From contig NZ_AKJW01000067.1 of NCBI RefSeq assembly GCF_000282135.1, positions 29,203 through 93,202 of the forward strand: a DNA stretch of 64,000 nt, in the 5' to 3' direction. The notes beneath the pieces were generated by a model. It was not told where the DNA came from, did no database searches, and was given only the letters and a program-made list of their open reading frames with translations. Shown piece by piece: positions 20,347 through 29,975 of the stretch; positions within the stretch are counted from its first letter, which is position 1, and every line of letters begins with the position of its first letter. This stretch comes from Herbaspirillum sp. CF444 (GTDB lineage: Bacteria; Pseudomonadota; Gammaproteobacteria; Burkholderiales; Burkholderiaceae_D). The translations under genes were made by a program, and so were the position numbers.

Positions 20347-21225
20347 CTATGCGCTGAGCGGGCGGCCCTTGGCGGACCACAATCGCCACAATCCTTCCAG
20401 AGAGTATACAGCCAGCGCGGACCAAATCACCATGAAACCTGTCAGACGCGCCCCGTCGAAGGGCTCGTCATAGATGAAAACCCCGGTCAGCAGCTGCATC
20501 GTGGGCGAAATGTATTGCAGCAAACCCAGCAGCGACAAGGGAATCCGGCGCGCCGCACGAGCGAACAGCAGCAAGGGAATCGCCGTCACCGGCCCCGACA
20601 GCGCCAGCAAAATCTGCGACGGCAGCGAGGCCTGCAGGAAACCGTTGCTGCCGTGCAGCGCCGACACCGCGAGCACCGCCAGCACCAGCGGCGACAGCAG
20701 GATGGTTTCCAGCGCCAGACCTTCCAACGCGCCGAGATGCGCGATCTTGCGCAGCAGGCCGTAAATGCCGAAGGTCGCGGCGATGGTCAGGCCGATCCAC
20801 GGCAAGGCGCCGTTGATCCACGTCAGCCACAACACCGCGCCCAGCGCCATGAACACCGCCAGCCATTGCAAGGGACGCAATTTCTCCTTGAGGATCACAT
20901 AACCCAGCAGCACGCTGACCAAAGGGCTCATGAAGTAACCGAGACTGGCGTCGACGATGCGGTCGCTGTTGACCGCCCACACATACAGCACCCAGTTGCC
21001 CGACAACAGCAAGGCGCTGATCAGGAATCCCAGCAGCACACGCGGCTTGCGCGCGACTTCGCCGAGCCAGGCCCACTGGCGCTTCCAGCTCAACACCGCG
21101 ACGAGAAAAAGCAGCGACCAGAAAATGCGCTGGAGCACGATGTCGAAGGAGCCGACGTCGTGCAGCAACTTGAAATACAGCGGGAACAGCCCCCACAGGA
21201 GGAAACAGCTTATCGCGTAAAACAT
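20347..21225 (-). CDS. rarD: EamA-family transporter RarD
   Basis: This 292-residue protein has about 10 hydrophobic helices in two EamA repeats. RarD-type motifs are FLLWGLFPLYFKLLHDV, RIFWSLLFL, LLSGNWVLYVWAVNSDRIVDASLGYFMSPLVSVLLGYVILKEKLRPLQWLAV and LLGLLQYISPTMQLL. RarD relatives are linked to chloramphenicol sensitivity, but the substrate is unknown. The ATG at 21225 (MFYAISC) fits the family start; an in-frame TTG at 21258 has no ribosome site. Confidence 0.9.
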   Translation of the reverse strand: MFYAISCFLLWGLFPLYFKLLHDVGSFDIVLQRIFWSLLFLVAVLSWKRQWAWLGEVARKPRVLLGFLISALLLSGNWVLYVWAVNSDRIVDASLGYFMSPLVSVLLGYVILKEKLRPLQWLAVFMALGAVLWLTWINGALPWIGLTIAATFGIYGLLRKIAHLGALEGLALETILLSPLVLAVLAVSALHGSNGFLQASLPSQILLALSGPVTAIPLLLFARAARRIPLSLLGLLQYISPTMQLLTGVFIYDEPFDGARLTGFMVIWSALAVYSLEGLWRLWSAKGRPLSA

Positions 21226-21268
21226 GGCGACCCGGAAATAGGAAAAGTGGAATGACAAAAATGAAAGC

Positions 21269-21297
21269 GCCGCGAAAACCCTGGAAAGTTTCGCGGC
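21269..21297 (-). terminator. Terminator hairpin after allA
   Basis: GCCGCGAAA and TTTCGCGGC form a perfect 9-bp stem with an 11-base loop. On the minus strand it is followed by a T-rich stretch (GCTTTCATTTTTG). It lies 57 bases after the last gene of the long minus-strand operon. Confidence 0.65.
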
Positions 21298-21353
21298 AGC
21301 AACGTCATTATCTCAGGATTCCCCTTTTCCGGCTGGCAAGGCCGCGCATCATG

Positions 21354-21899
21354 TCAGAGCGCCACCACGAAGCGGTCTTTTATGCGTTGAATCTCGCAAT
21401 CCACTTCCGTCGCGCGACGCTCGATCACGAACACATCCGCGCCGCCGATGGTGATCATCGGGTGATGCCAGACGCCGCGCCTGAGCGTGACGCCTTGGCC
21501 CGGTTCGACGATGAAAGCCTGAATCGCGCCTTCGTCCGGCATATCGTCGCCTTGCGTCACCACCACCAGTACACGCCCCTGCCCCATCGGCACGAAGCTC
21601 TGGCTGCCCAGCAGATGACGCTCGAACATGGTCAGCGCATACGGCGCGACGTGGGTGCCATCCTGCGTGCGAAAGATCGCCACGCAGGCTTCGCCGCCCT
21701 GCTCGTTCACATCCAGTTGCGTCAAGTCGTCGAAACGTTGTGCGGTGCCTTCATTGATCGGCCTGCTGCCGGACTGCGCCTCGGATTGCACCGTCTCTGG
21801 TGCGATGACATCGCCGAACGGCGCGAACGCCGCCGCTGTCAGCGTCTGCGCCACGATGACTTTGCTTGCGGCTGATGCCGGTGAATCAGGCAAGTTCAT
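21354..21899 (-). CDS. allA: Ureidoglycolate lyase
   Basis: This 181-residue cupin-fold enzyme splits ureidoglycolate into glyoxylate and urea, a late step of allantoin breakdown. Family motifs are AFAPFGDVI near the start, SFVPMGQGRVLVVV, AFIVEPGQGVTLRRGVWHHP (barrel residues) and FVIERR. Its start overlaps the amidase stop by 14 bases, implying translational coupling. It is the last gene of the regulator-transporter-amidase operon. The urea made could feed the urease encoded at 58052-63255. Confidence 0.9.
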   Translation of the reverse strand: MNLPDSPASAASKVIVAQTLTAAAFAPFGDVIAPETVQSEAQSGSRPINEGTAQRFDDLTQLDVNEQGGEACVAIFRTQDGTHVAPYALTMFERHLLGSQSFVPMGQGRVLVVVTQGDDMPDEGAIQAFIVEPGQGVTLRRGVWHHPMITIGGADVFVIERRATEVDCEIQRIKDRFVVAL

Positions 21900-23088
21900 C
21901 GATGAGCTTTCTCGACAAGCGAATCAAGGCCTGATCGCTGCCCAGCGGCCCGATGATGGAGAAGCCGAAAGGCGCGCCATCGAGCGTCATCAGCGGCAGC
22001 GAAATCTGCGGGCAACCCGACAGGCCGGCCAGGCACAGCATGCGCACGGCCTGGTTGCGGTAGTTCTCCAGCACCTGTTCCGATTCGCTCAGCAGCGGCG
22101 CGACGTCGGGCATGGTCGGCAAGACGATCACGCGATCGCTGCCCAGCAGGCGCAGGAAATCTTCGCGGAAACGGTCGCGCACGTTGCTGTGCTCTTCCAT
22201 CTGCTGCGGCGTGATCTGGCTCGACCAGGCAAAACGTTCGGCCACGCCGGGACCGAGTTGCAGGTCGTGGCGGACGATGGTTTCGCCATGGCTTTGCCAG
22301 GCTTCATAACCCTGGATATAACGGAACGCCCAATACAAGGCTTCGAACGACGGCGTCGCGGTCTTGACCGGCAACGGCGTGCCGATCACGCCGGCCAGAC
22401 GTTCCAGCGTCTGCATGAACACCGCCTGCACGCGCGGCTCCAGCAAGGCCAGCACGTCGGCAGCAACCAGCACCTGCGGCATCGACGGCGCACCGTCGGG
22501 CAACAGGCAGGTGTCTTCGCGCAGCAGCACTTCGCCCACGCGCGAAAAACTGTCGATATCGCGCGCGAACCAGCCGCAAGTATCGAACGACGGCGCCAGA
22601 TCCATGCAACCCTTGAGGCTCACGCGCGCATGCGTCGGACGCAGGCCGATCAGCCCGCAGTGGCTGGCGGGAGCACGTACGGAACCGCCGGTATCGGTGC
22701 CGAGTGCAACGTCCGCCAGCCCGTTGGACACCGCCGAGGCCGACCCCGAACTGGAGCCGCCTGGAATCCGGTCAGGCGCGCCGCCGTTGCGCGGCGTGCC
22801 GAAATGGGCGTTCTTGCCGTTCATCGAAAATGCCAGCTCATCGGTGTAAGTCTTGCCGACGAATCTGGCACCCGCCTGCGCCAACGCCACCACCGACGGC
22901 GCCGATGCGGTCTTCACGCCGGACATCGCCAGCATGTGCGGATTGCCGCAGCCGGTCGGAAAACCGGCGACGTCAAAAATATCTTTCACCGCAAAGCGGA
23001 TGCCGGACAGCGGACCTGCCGAGATCGCCGTGGAAGCGGGTGCGGGATAGGGAACGAAACAACGTGCAGCTTGTGCGTCAACGGACAT
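21886..23088 (-). CDS. Amidase-signature-family hydrolase, AMI1-like
   Basis: This 400-residue hydrolase has the Lys-cisSer-Ser triad. The Lys is in FAVKDIFDVAG, and the serines are in IPGGSSSGSASAV and GTDTGGSVRAPAS. Short length, FPTGCGNPHML, NGKNAHFGTPRNGGAPDRIPGG and SFDTCGWFARDI closely follow plant and bacterial AMI1-type amidases, which hydrolyse small amides such as indole-3-acetamide. In this operon the substrate is more likely a ureide or amide imported by the adjacent transporter; that is inference. Confidence 0.88.
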   Translation of the reverse strand: MSVDAQAARCFVPYPAPASTAISAGPLSGIRFAVKDIFDVAGFPTGCGNPHMLAMSGVKTASAPSVVALAQAGARFVGKTYTDELAFSMNGKNAHFGTPRNGGAPDRIPGGSSSGSASAVSNGLADVALGTDTGGSVRAPASHCGLIGLRPTHARVSLKGCMDLAPSFDTCGWFARDIDSFSRVGEVLLREDTCLLPDGAPSMPQVLVAADVLALLEPRVQAVFMQTLERLAGVIGTPLPVKTATPSFEALYWAFRYIQGYEAWQSHGETIVRHDLQLGPGVAERFAWSSQITPQQMEEHSNVRDRFREDFLRLLGSDRVIVLPTMPDVAPLLSESEQVLENYRNQAVRMLCLAGLSGCPQISLPLMTLDGAPFGFSIIGPLGSDQALIRLSRKLIDELA

Positions 23089-23144
23089 GAATAATTCTTT
23101 CGGACATAAAAAGATGATGGATGGAGAGCATTGCTTACAGAGGT

Positions 23145-24156
23145 TTAACTTGCGGCCACGCTGACAGCGCCATCAGCGTCGGTAGCGGCATTTGCAATCT
23201 GATGCACGCGCAAACAGCTCACGACATGACCGGACGACAACGTCTCTTCGTGCGGCTGCACGCTGCGGCATTCGGCGACGGCGTATTTGCAGCGCTCGGC
23301 AAAGGCGCAGCCGGCCGGCAGATTGCTCAGGTCCGGCGGTGCCCCGCCTATGGTTTCCAGGCGCTGGCCTTTTTGCATGGCGCCATGGCTGCGGCTCTTG
23401 AGCAGCGACAAGGTGTAGGGATGGCGCGGCCGCGTCAGCAACTCCGCCGCCGGACCTTGTTCGATGATCTTGCCTGCGTACATGACGGCGATGCGATCGG
23501 CTACTTCGGCAGCAGCGCCGATGTCGTGGGTGACGAAGACGATGGACAGGCCCAGTTCCTTCTGCAAATCGCGCAGCAAGAGCAGGATCTGGATCTGCAC
23601 CGTGGCGTCGAGCGCCGTGGTCGGTTCGTCGGCCAGCAAGACCTTCGGTGAACACGACAAGGCCAGCGCAATCATCGCGCGCTGGCGCATGCCGCCGGAC
23701 ATCTCGTGCGGATAGGCGTCGAGGCGGCGTTCCGGACTCGGGATGCGGACTTTCTCGAACAGGCCCAGCGCCTGCTTGTGCGCCTCGGCTTTGGATACTT
23801 TCTTGTGGCGGCGGATCGCTTCGACGATTTGTGCTCCCACGGTGTAGACCGGATCAAGCGCCAGCAAAGGCTCCTGGAAAATCATCGCCACCGTGTCGCC
23901 GCGCAAGGCCGCCAGTTCGCGCTGCGACATCTTCAGCACGTCCTTGCCGTCGACGTCCAGGCCGCCGCTGATGCGCGTCGACCGTTCCGAATGCAGGCGC
24001 ATGATGGAACGCAGCGTGACGCTCTTGCCCGAGCCGGATTCACCGATCAGGGCCACGACTTCGCCCTGGCCGACAGTAAGATTGACGCCGTTGACGGCGC
24101 GGATCAGTTTCTTCGGTGCGAAGAACTGCACTTGCAGGTCGCGCAATGAAATCATG

Positions 24157-24164
<8 letters not shown>
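23145..24164 (-). CDS. Peptide/ureide-type ABC transporter ATPase (DppD-like)
   Basis: This 339-residue ATPase has Walker A GESGSGKS, Q-loop MIFQEPLLALDP, signature MSGGMRQRAMIALAL and Walker B VLLADEPTTALD. The C-terminal Cys-rich tail (CAFAERCKYAVAEC) is typical of the oligopeptide importer subfamily and in some members binds an iron-sulfur cluster. The start at 24164 overlaps the stop of the preceding ATPase gene (ATGCATGA arrangement). It pairs with the second ATPase as the usual DppD/DppF heterodimer. Confidence 0.9.
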
Positions 24165-25193
<1,029 letters not shown>

Positions 25194-25197
<4 letters not shown>

Positions 25198-26084
25198 TGC
25201 TTGACCTCCATCGCCGAACGCAAACCGTCGGACAACATGTTGAACGAAATCGATGTGATGAAAATGAAAGCCCCCGGCAAGGCCGCCACCCAGGGCTGCG
25301 TATAGATCGCCGTGCGCAGCGTATTGAGCATCAGGCCCCACTCCGGCTCGGGCGGCTTGACGCCGAGGCCGAGGAAGGACAACCCCGAGGCCAGGATCAT
25401 CGACACCGAGATCAGGCTGGTCGAGTACACGAAGATCGGTCCGAGCACGTTGCCCAGCACATGGGCGCGCACGATGGTGAAAGCGCTCGCCCCCGACGCC
25501 CGCGCCGCATCGACGTAATCGCTGCGACGCACCTGCGTGGTGACGCTTTCGGCGATGCGCGCGATCTGCGGAATGAAAACGATGGTCAGCGAGGTCAGTG
25601 CATTGACGATCCCCGCGCCGAGCGCACCTGACAAGGCGATCGCCAGCAACACCGAAGGAAAGGCATACAGCACGTCGATGGTGCGCATGATGGCGGTGTT
25701 GATGAAGCCGCCCGCATAACCGGCGAGGATGCCGATGCCGCTGCCGATCACGAAGGCCATCAGCACCGGCGTGATGCCCATGAACAGCGACAGGCGGCCG
25801 CCCAGCATCAGGCGCGACAGCAGATCGCGGCCGAGTTCGTCGGTGCCGAACAAATGATCGTGGGTGCCGATCGGTTTCAGGCGCGTGAACATCGAAGTAG
25901 CGAAAGGATCTGCCGGCATGATCCACGGCGCGAACATGGCGATGCCGATCAGCGCCAACAGGATCACGGCGGCGATCATCGCCAGCGGATTGCGCACGAT
26001 GCGCGCCGCGACGTTGGCCCAGTGGCCGCGCGAGCGCTTGTACGCCGGCAAGGATGAGGAGGAAACAACAGCAGTTGCTTGCAT
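25194..26084 (-). CDS. ABC transporter permease (DppC-like)
   Basis: This 296-residue inner-membrane protein has about 6 hydrophobic helices. It has the OppC/DppC N-terminal segment (HLFGTDELGRDLLSRLMLGGRLSL) and the EAA loop SDYVDAARASGASAFTIVRAHVLGNV that contacts the ATPase. The closing motif GLGVKPPEPEWGLML is also family-specific. It begins 2 bases after the upstream permease stop and overlaps the following ATPase gene by 4 bases. Confidence 0.91.
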
Positions 26085-26086
26085 GA

Positions 26087-27040
26087 TCACGCTCTTTCTA
26101 TGCGAGGATCGAACACGGTTTGCAGGATGTCGACCAGCAGATTCAGCGACACGAAGAACAGCGCCAGCACCAGGATCGTGCCTTGCAGCAGCGGCAGGTC
26201 GCGCTGGAAGATCGCCTGGTTCAGCAGGAAGCCGGTGCCGGGCCAGGAGAACACGGTCTCGATCAGGATCGAACCGCCCAGCAGGTAGCCGAGCTGCAAA
26301 CCCATGACCGCCATCGCGGTCGGCGCACAGTTCTTGACCACGTGGCGGAACACGCCGAACTCGCCGAGGCCGCGCGCCTTCAGTCCGATCACGAATTCCT
26401 GCGACAGGATGTCGGCCACCAGCGCCCGCACGGTGCGCGCGATGATGCCCATGGGGATGAAGGACATCGTCACCGCCGGCATGATCAGGTATTTGACGTG
26501 CTCGGCATCCCACACCCATGCGCCGGAACCGTCAGGCCCGGCGCCGGTGGCGGGCAGCCACATCAGTTGCGACGAGAAGATGATGACCAGCACCATGCCG
26601 AGCCAGTAGTGCGGCACGCTGACGCCGATCACGGAGATGAAGGACGCGATCTTGTCGACCCAGGAGTTGCGGAAATAGCCGGCGACAAAGCCGAACAGCG
26701 AGCCGAAGAAGAAACCGATCAGCGTCGCCAGCGCGGCGAGCATGAAGGTATTGCCGACGGCCTTGAAGACTTCTTGCGCCACCGGCCGTCCGGTGGCGAT
26801 GGAGCTGCCGAGGTCGCCGTGCACGGCACGCCAGACCCAGCTGAAAAATTGTTCGGGATAGCTGCGATTGAAACCATAAAGCTCCATCAATTGCTTCTGC
26901 AAATCGACGGAAGCGTCGGGCGGCAGGATAGCCACCAGCGGATCGCCCGGTGCGATATGGACCAGCATGAAGCACAGGAACGCCACACCCAGCATGATGG
27001 GCAAGGCATACAGTACGCGGCGGATCAGATAGGAAATCAT
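26087..27040 (-). CDS. ABC transporter permease (DppB-like)
   Basis: This 317-residue permease has the DppB/OppB start (MISYLIRRVLYALPIMLGVAFLCFMLVHIAPGDP). It also has the conserved EAA loop (QEFVIGLKARGLGEFGVFRHVVKNCA) and the end (LPLLQGTILVLALFFVSLNLLVDILQTVFDPRIERA). About six membrane helices are apparent. It lies 81 bases after the binding-protein gene, across an intercistronic hairpin. Confidence 0.91.
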   Translation of the reverse strand: MISYLIRRVLYALPIMLGVAFLCFMLVHIAPGDPLVAILPPDASVDLQKQLMELYGFNRSYPEQFFSWVWRAVHGDLGSSIATGRPVAQEVFKAVGNTFMLAALATLIGFFFGSLFGFVAGYFRNSWVDKIASFISVIGVSVPHYWLGMVLVIIFSSQLMWLPATGAGPDGSGAWVWDAEHVKYLIMPAVTMSFIPMGIIARTVRALVADILSQEFVIGLKARGLGEFGVFRHVVKNCAPTAMAVMGLQLGYLLGGSILIETVFSWPGTGFLLNQAIFQRDLPLLQGTILVLALFFVSLNLLVDILQTVFDPRIERA

Positions 27041-27068
27041 GGGGTGTCTTTACCAAGTCATTCTTGTC

Positions 27069-27094
27069 GCCGGCATTACCCTCGCAATGCCGGC
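27069..27094 (-). other. Intercistronic hairpin between binding protein and permease genes
   Basis: GCCGGCATT and AATGCCGGC form a perfect 9-bp stem with an 8-base loop and no T-run. It is placed as RNA hairpins often are after binding-protein genes, where they protect the upstream message and lower downstream expression. Confidence 0.55.
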
Positions 27095-27121
27095 GGCAAT
27101 GTTCACGACATCAACGCAGAG

Positions 27122-28774
27122 TTAGTCCATCGACATGGTGGCGATATCGATGAACCAGCTTTGCGGCTGCACCACGCCCTTGACCTTGGCCGAAATGGCG
27201 CGCGGACCGGTGTCGTGCGCCACCCAGACGAACGGCGCTTCGTCGACGATCTTGGCGTGCAGTTGCGCCAGCAAGGCGTCGCGCTGTTTGGCGTCAAACG
27301 TGGTGCGCGCCTTGGCGACGATGGCGTCGACTTCCGGATTGCTGTAGAAGCCCCAGTTGTTCGATACCGGCGGCGCTGCCTTGGAACTGACGAAGCGCAC
27401 CATCGCGAAGAACGGATCCATCGCCGCGAAGCTGATGTTGACCGCGTCCGATCCGTGCGCGCTCGGATCCTTGGCGCCGATGCGCCAGTTGGTGTACAGC
27501 GTGTTCCACTCGATCACGTCGAACTGCACGTCGAAGAAGCAGGCCTTCAGGTTTTGCTGCATGAACTCGTTCATCGGCAACGGCTGCATCTGGCCTGAAC
27601 CAGACGCCGAAATCTGCACCTTCACCTTGAGCGGTTTGGCCGCCGAGTAACCGGCTTCGGCCATCAGCTTGCGCGCGCCGTCCGGGTCGTACTTGATGTG
27701 GAAGCTGGGGTTGCCGCGCCATGGATGACCCGGCTCGACGGTGCCGGTGGCTTCGCCCATCAGGCCGCCCAGCAATTGCTTCATCGCGGGACGATTCACG
27801 CACAGGTTGGCGGCGTGGCGCACGCGCTTGTCCAGCCATGGAGAACCCGGCACGAAGGACAGCTGCCACGGCCACACGTGCGGCTGCGGATTGGAATAAA
27901 TCTTGAATCCGCGCGCCTTGATGGTGTCGAGCGCATCAGGCGCCGGCGCTTCGATCCAGTCGACCTGGCCGGACAACAGCGCCGCGGTGCGCGAGTTGGC
28001 TTCCGGCAGCGGCAACATCACGACCTTGTCGATTTGCGGGCGGCGTTTGGCGTCCCAGTATTCCGGGTTCTTCGCCAGTTCGAGACGCTCGCGCGCAACG
28101 AACTTGGTCATCTTGAAAGGACCGGTGCCGGAAGCGTCTGCAGCGAATGCCGCCCAGGCCTGCTTGGCGCGCTCGGCCTTGTCGGTCACCGAACCCGGCA
28201 CGGCGGCCAGCTTCTTGGCCCATTGCAGCGGCGAGGCCATGAACAGGTTGGTCAGGTTGATCGGCAGGAAGGAGTCCGGCTCGGAGGTGGTCAGCTCGAC
28301 GGTGAGGTCGTCAATCTTCTTGGCCGAACGCAATGTCGGCATGCGCGATGCCGTCACGCCGACCTGGCTCGGATCGAAGTTGGGTGCGTCCTTGTCGAGC
28401 ACCTTGTTGACGTTCCATACCACGGCGTCGGCATTGAAGGCGGAACCGTCATGGAACTTGACGCCCGGACGCAGCTTGAAGATCCACTTGGTCTTGTCCT
28501 TGGCGTCGACCGCCCACGACACGGCCAGGTCGGGAATCACTTCGCTGGGCTTGTCGGCCTTGCTCAAGTCCCATTGCGTCAGGCTGTCGTACATCGGAAT
28601 GCCCGTGAAGCGGTTGCCTTCGAAGCCCTGGTCGGGCTGGCCCAGCGTGCGCGGGATGTCGCCCGCGGTCATGGCGATGCGCAAGACTTTCTCGGCGTGC
28701 GCGCCGACGCTGGTCAGCAAGCCGAAAGCCAGCGTACAGGCCAGGGTGAGCGCGCTTGGTTTGGTCAGTTTCAT
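27122..28774 (-). CDS. Periplasmic substrate-binding protein of peptide-type ABC transporter (SBP family 5)
   Basis: This 550-residue exported protein has a signal peptide (KPSALTLACTLAFGLLTSVGAHA) and a family-5 fold: GIPMYDSLTQWDLSKADKPSEVIPDLAVSWAVD, then KTKWIFKLRPGVKFHDGSAFNADAVVWNVNKV. Family 5 proteins bind peptides, nickel, glutathione, opines and other small amides. The ATG follows AAAGGAAGCATCAAC. Its genetic partners (amidase, ureidoglycolate lyase) argue for an amide- or ureide-containing ligand, not a peptide; this is inference. Confidence 0.9.
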   Translation of the reverse strand: MKLTKPSALTLACTLAFGLLTSVGAHAEKVLRIAMTAGDIPRTLGQPDQGFEGNRFTGIPMYDSLTQWDLSKADKPSEVIPDLAVSWAVDAKDKTKWIFKLRPGVKFHDGSAFNADAVVWNVNKVLDKDAPNFDPSQVGVTASRMPTLRSAKKIDDLTVELTTSEPDSFLPINLTNLFMASPLQWAKKLAAVPGSVTDKAERAKQAWAAFAADASGTGPFKMTKFVARERLELAKNPEYWDAKRRPQIDKVVMLPLPEANSRTAALLSGQVDWIEAPAPDALDTIKARGFKIYSNPQPHVWPWQLSFVPGSPWLDKRVRHAANLCVNRPAMKQLLGGLMGEATGTVEPGHPWRGNPSFHIKYDPDGARKLMAEAGYSAAKPLKVKVQISASGSGQMQPLPMNEFMQQNLKACFFDVQFDVIEWNTLYTNWRIGAKDPSAHGSDAVNISFAAMDPFFAMVRFVSSKAAPPVSNNWGFYSNPEVDAIVAKARTTFDAKQRDALLAQLHAKIVDEAPFVWVAHDTGPRAISAKVKGVVQPQSWFIDIATMSMD

Positions 28775-28872
28775 GTTGATGCTTCCTTTACGAGAACGAC
28801 GTGATGGAGAATTTGGTTTTTTACTGTGGATTAAAGTTGAAACAAAGTTGAATCAGAGGTGAAGCAAAACGG

Positions 28873-29556
28873 TCATGGCTGCAGAAAGGAAATGCCGGCG
28901 CGCGCAGCCGTGTGCAGCAAGTGCGCCTGCATCGCCGCGCGGGCGCCGTCGGCGTCGCCGGCTGAAATCGCAGCGGCGATGGCGCGATGTTCTTCGGCCG
29001 GTTCCCAGATGCGCGAATGATCGGCAAACGGCAGACGCAGACTGTGGCAAATGCGGGTTTCGAAGTCGCGCGAAATTTGCAGCAGGCCGCCGTTGCCGGA
29101 CAACTCCGCAATCAATTGATGGAAGGCCAGATCGGCCTGCCAGGCGCTGACCAGATCGACGGTCTTGAGCGCATCTTCGAAGCGCGCCTGCACGCCCCAC
29201 AGACGCGGCGTGGTGTGCATGTTGGCGACGCGTGCGGCCAGTGCGGCGGCGTCCGGTTCGATGACGTAACGCAGTTGAAAAGTGGATTGCAACTCTGCCG
29301 AGGAAGGTGCTGCCGAGGTCGCCTTTGCCTTGGCGACGGGAGTGCCGCGCCCGGAAGTGACCAGCGTGCCCTTGCCCGGCATGGAGCGGATGAACCCCAG
29401 CGCTTCCAGCATCGACAGGGCCTCGCGCAAGGACGCGCGGCTGATGCCCAGCGACTCGGCGAGGTCGCGTTGGCCGGGCAGCATCTGGCCGGTCTTGTAG
29501 GTCCCTGACAGAATCTGGCGTTGCAATGTTTGCGCGGCGATATTAGGCATGCTCAT
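28873..29556 (-). CDS. GntR-family (FadR/FCD) transcriptional regulator
   Basis: This 227-residue regulator has an N-terminal winged helix (LQRQILSGTYKTGQMLPGQRDLAESLGISRASLREALSMLEALGFI). It is followed by an FCD ligand-binding domain of helices with likely metal-binding His residues in FHQLIAELSG and EEHRAIAAAI. ATG at 29556 follows AAGGGGAAATCG. It heads the operon for uptake and hydrolysis, and a perfect palindrome lies 16 bases upstream, suggesting autoregulation with release by the imported compound or a product. Confidence 0.9.
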   Translation of the reverse strand: MSMPNIAAQTLQRQILSGTYKTGQMLPGQRDLAESLGISRASLREALSMLEALGFIRSMPGKGTLVTSGRGTPVAKAKATSAAPSSAELQSTFQLRYVIEPDAAALAARVANMHTTPRLWGVQARFEDALKTVDLVSAWQADLAFHQLIAELSGNGGLLQISRDFETRICHSLRLPFADHSRIWEPAEEHRAIAAAISAGDADGARAAMQAHLLHTAARAGISFLQP

Positions 29557-29571
29557 CGATTTCCCCTTTTT

Positions 29572-29589
29572 GGTCTGACTGGTCAGACC
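29572..29589. promoter_or_regulatory. Probable operator for the GntR/FCD regulator
   Basis: GGTCTGACTGGTCAGACC is a perfect 18-base palindrome, 16 bases before the regulator start. Each half contains a TGGTC-type core, close to the TnGTnnnACnA pattern bound by FadR-subfamily proteins. Confidence 0.75.
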
Positions 29590-29849
29590 GCAAGAATCGA
29601 TATAGCAATTGATATGCCACCTACTTCGAAAAACGGCGATTACATAGACAAAACAAGGCTTGATGCGTTGGAAGATGGCGGCGTGCCGACGCGCGGCGAG
29701 CGGTAAAGAACCGCCCCGAAAAACACCGCCGCACATATTTCATGCAGGCGCGTGCGCAAAAGCGTGCACGGGAAAACGGAGATGAGAATGAGGAGATGCG
29801 ACGAGCAAGTGGGCGCCAATTTTCCCGCCCGGTGCACGATCACTACATG

Positions 29850-29931
29850 CCGTCGTCCTGACGAAAGTCAGGACCCAGTGTCGTATCAACCGTTTTCACG
29901 ACACTGGGTCCCAGCGTTCGCTGGGACGACT
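29850..29931. repeat. REP-like palindromic element, copy A (extended)
   Basis: A compound hairpin begins CCGTCGTCCTGACGAAAGTC and ends CCCAGCGTTCGCTGGGACGA. Between its arms lies a further inverted repeat (GTGTCGT / ACGACAC). The same arms recur at 43575-43621 without the inner hairpin. Translating it gives the PDESQDP...WVPAFAGTT string typical of dispersed intergenic repeats, so overlapping short ORFs are spurious. The rest of the 29557-29975 gap shows only the operator and no gene. Confidence 0.8.
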
Positions 29932-29975
29932 GCGAAAGATAAGAAGATACTTTGGCCGAACGCCATTTATACAGC

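Noticed and set aside
25198..25926. N-terminal extension of the DppF-like ATPase
   Set aside because: The in-frame upstream part lies inside the permease gene and has no ATPase-related sequence; an ATG with an ATGA junction gives the normal start at 25197.
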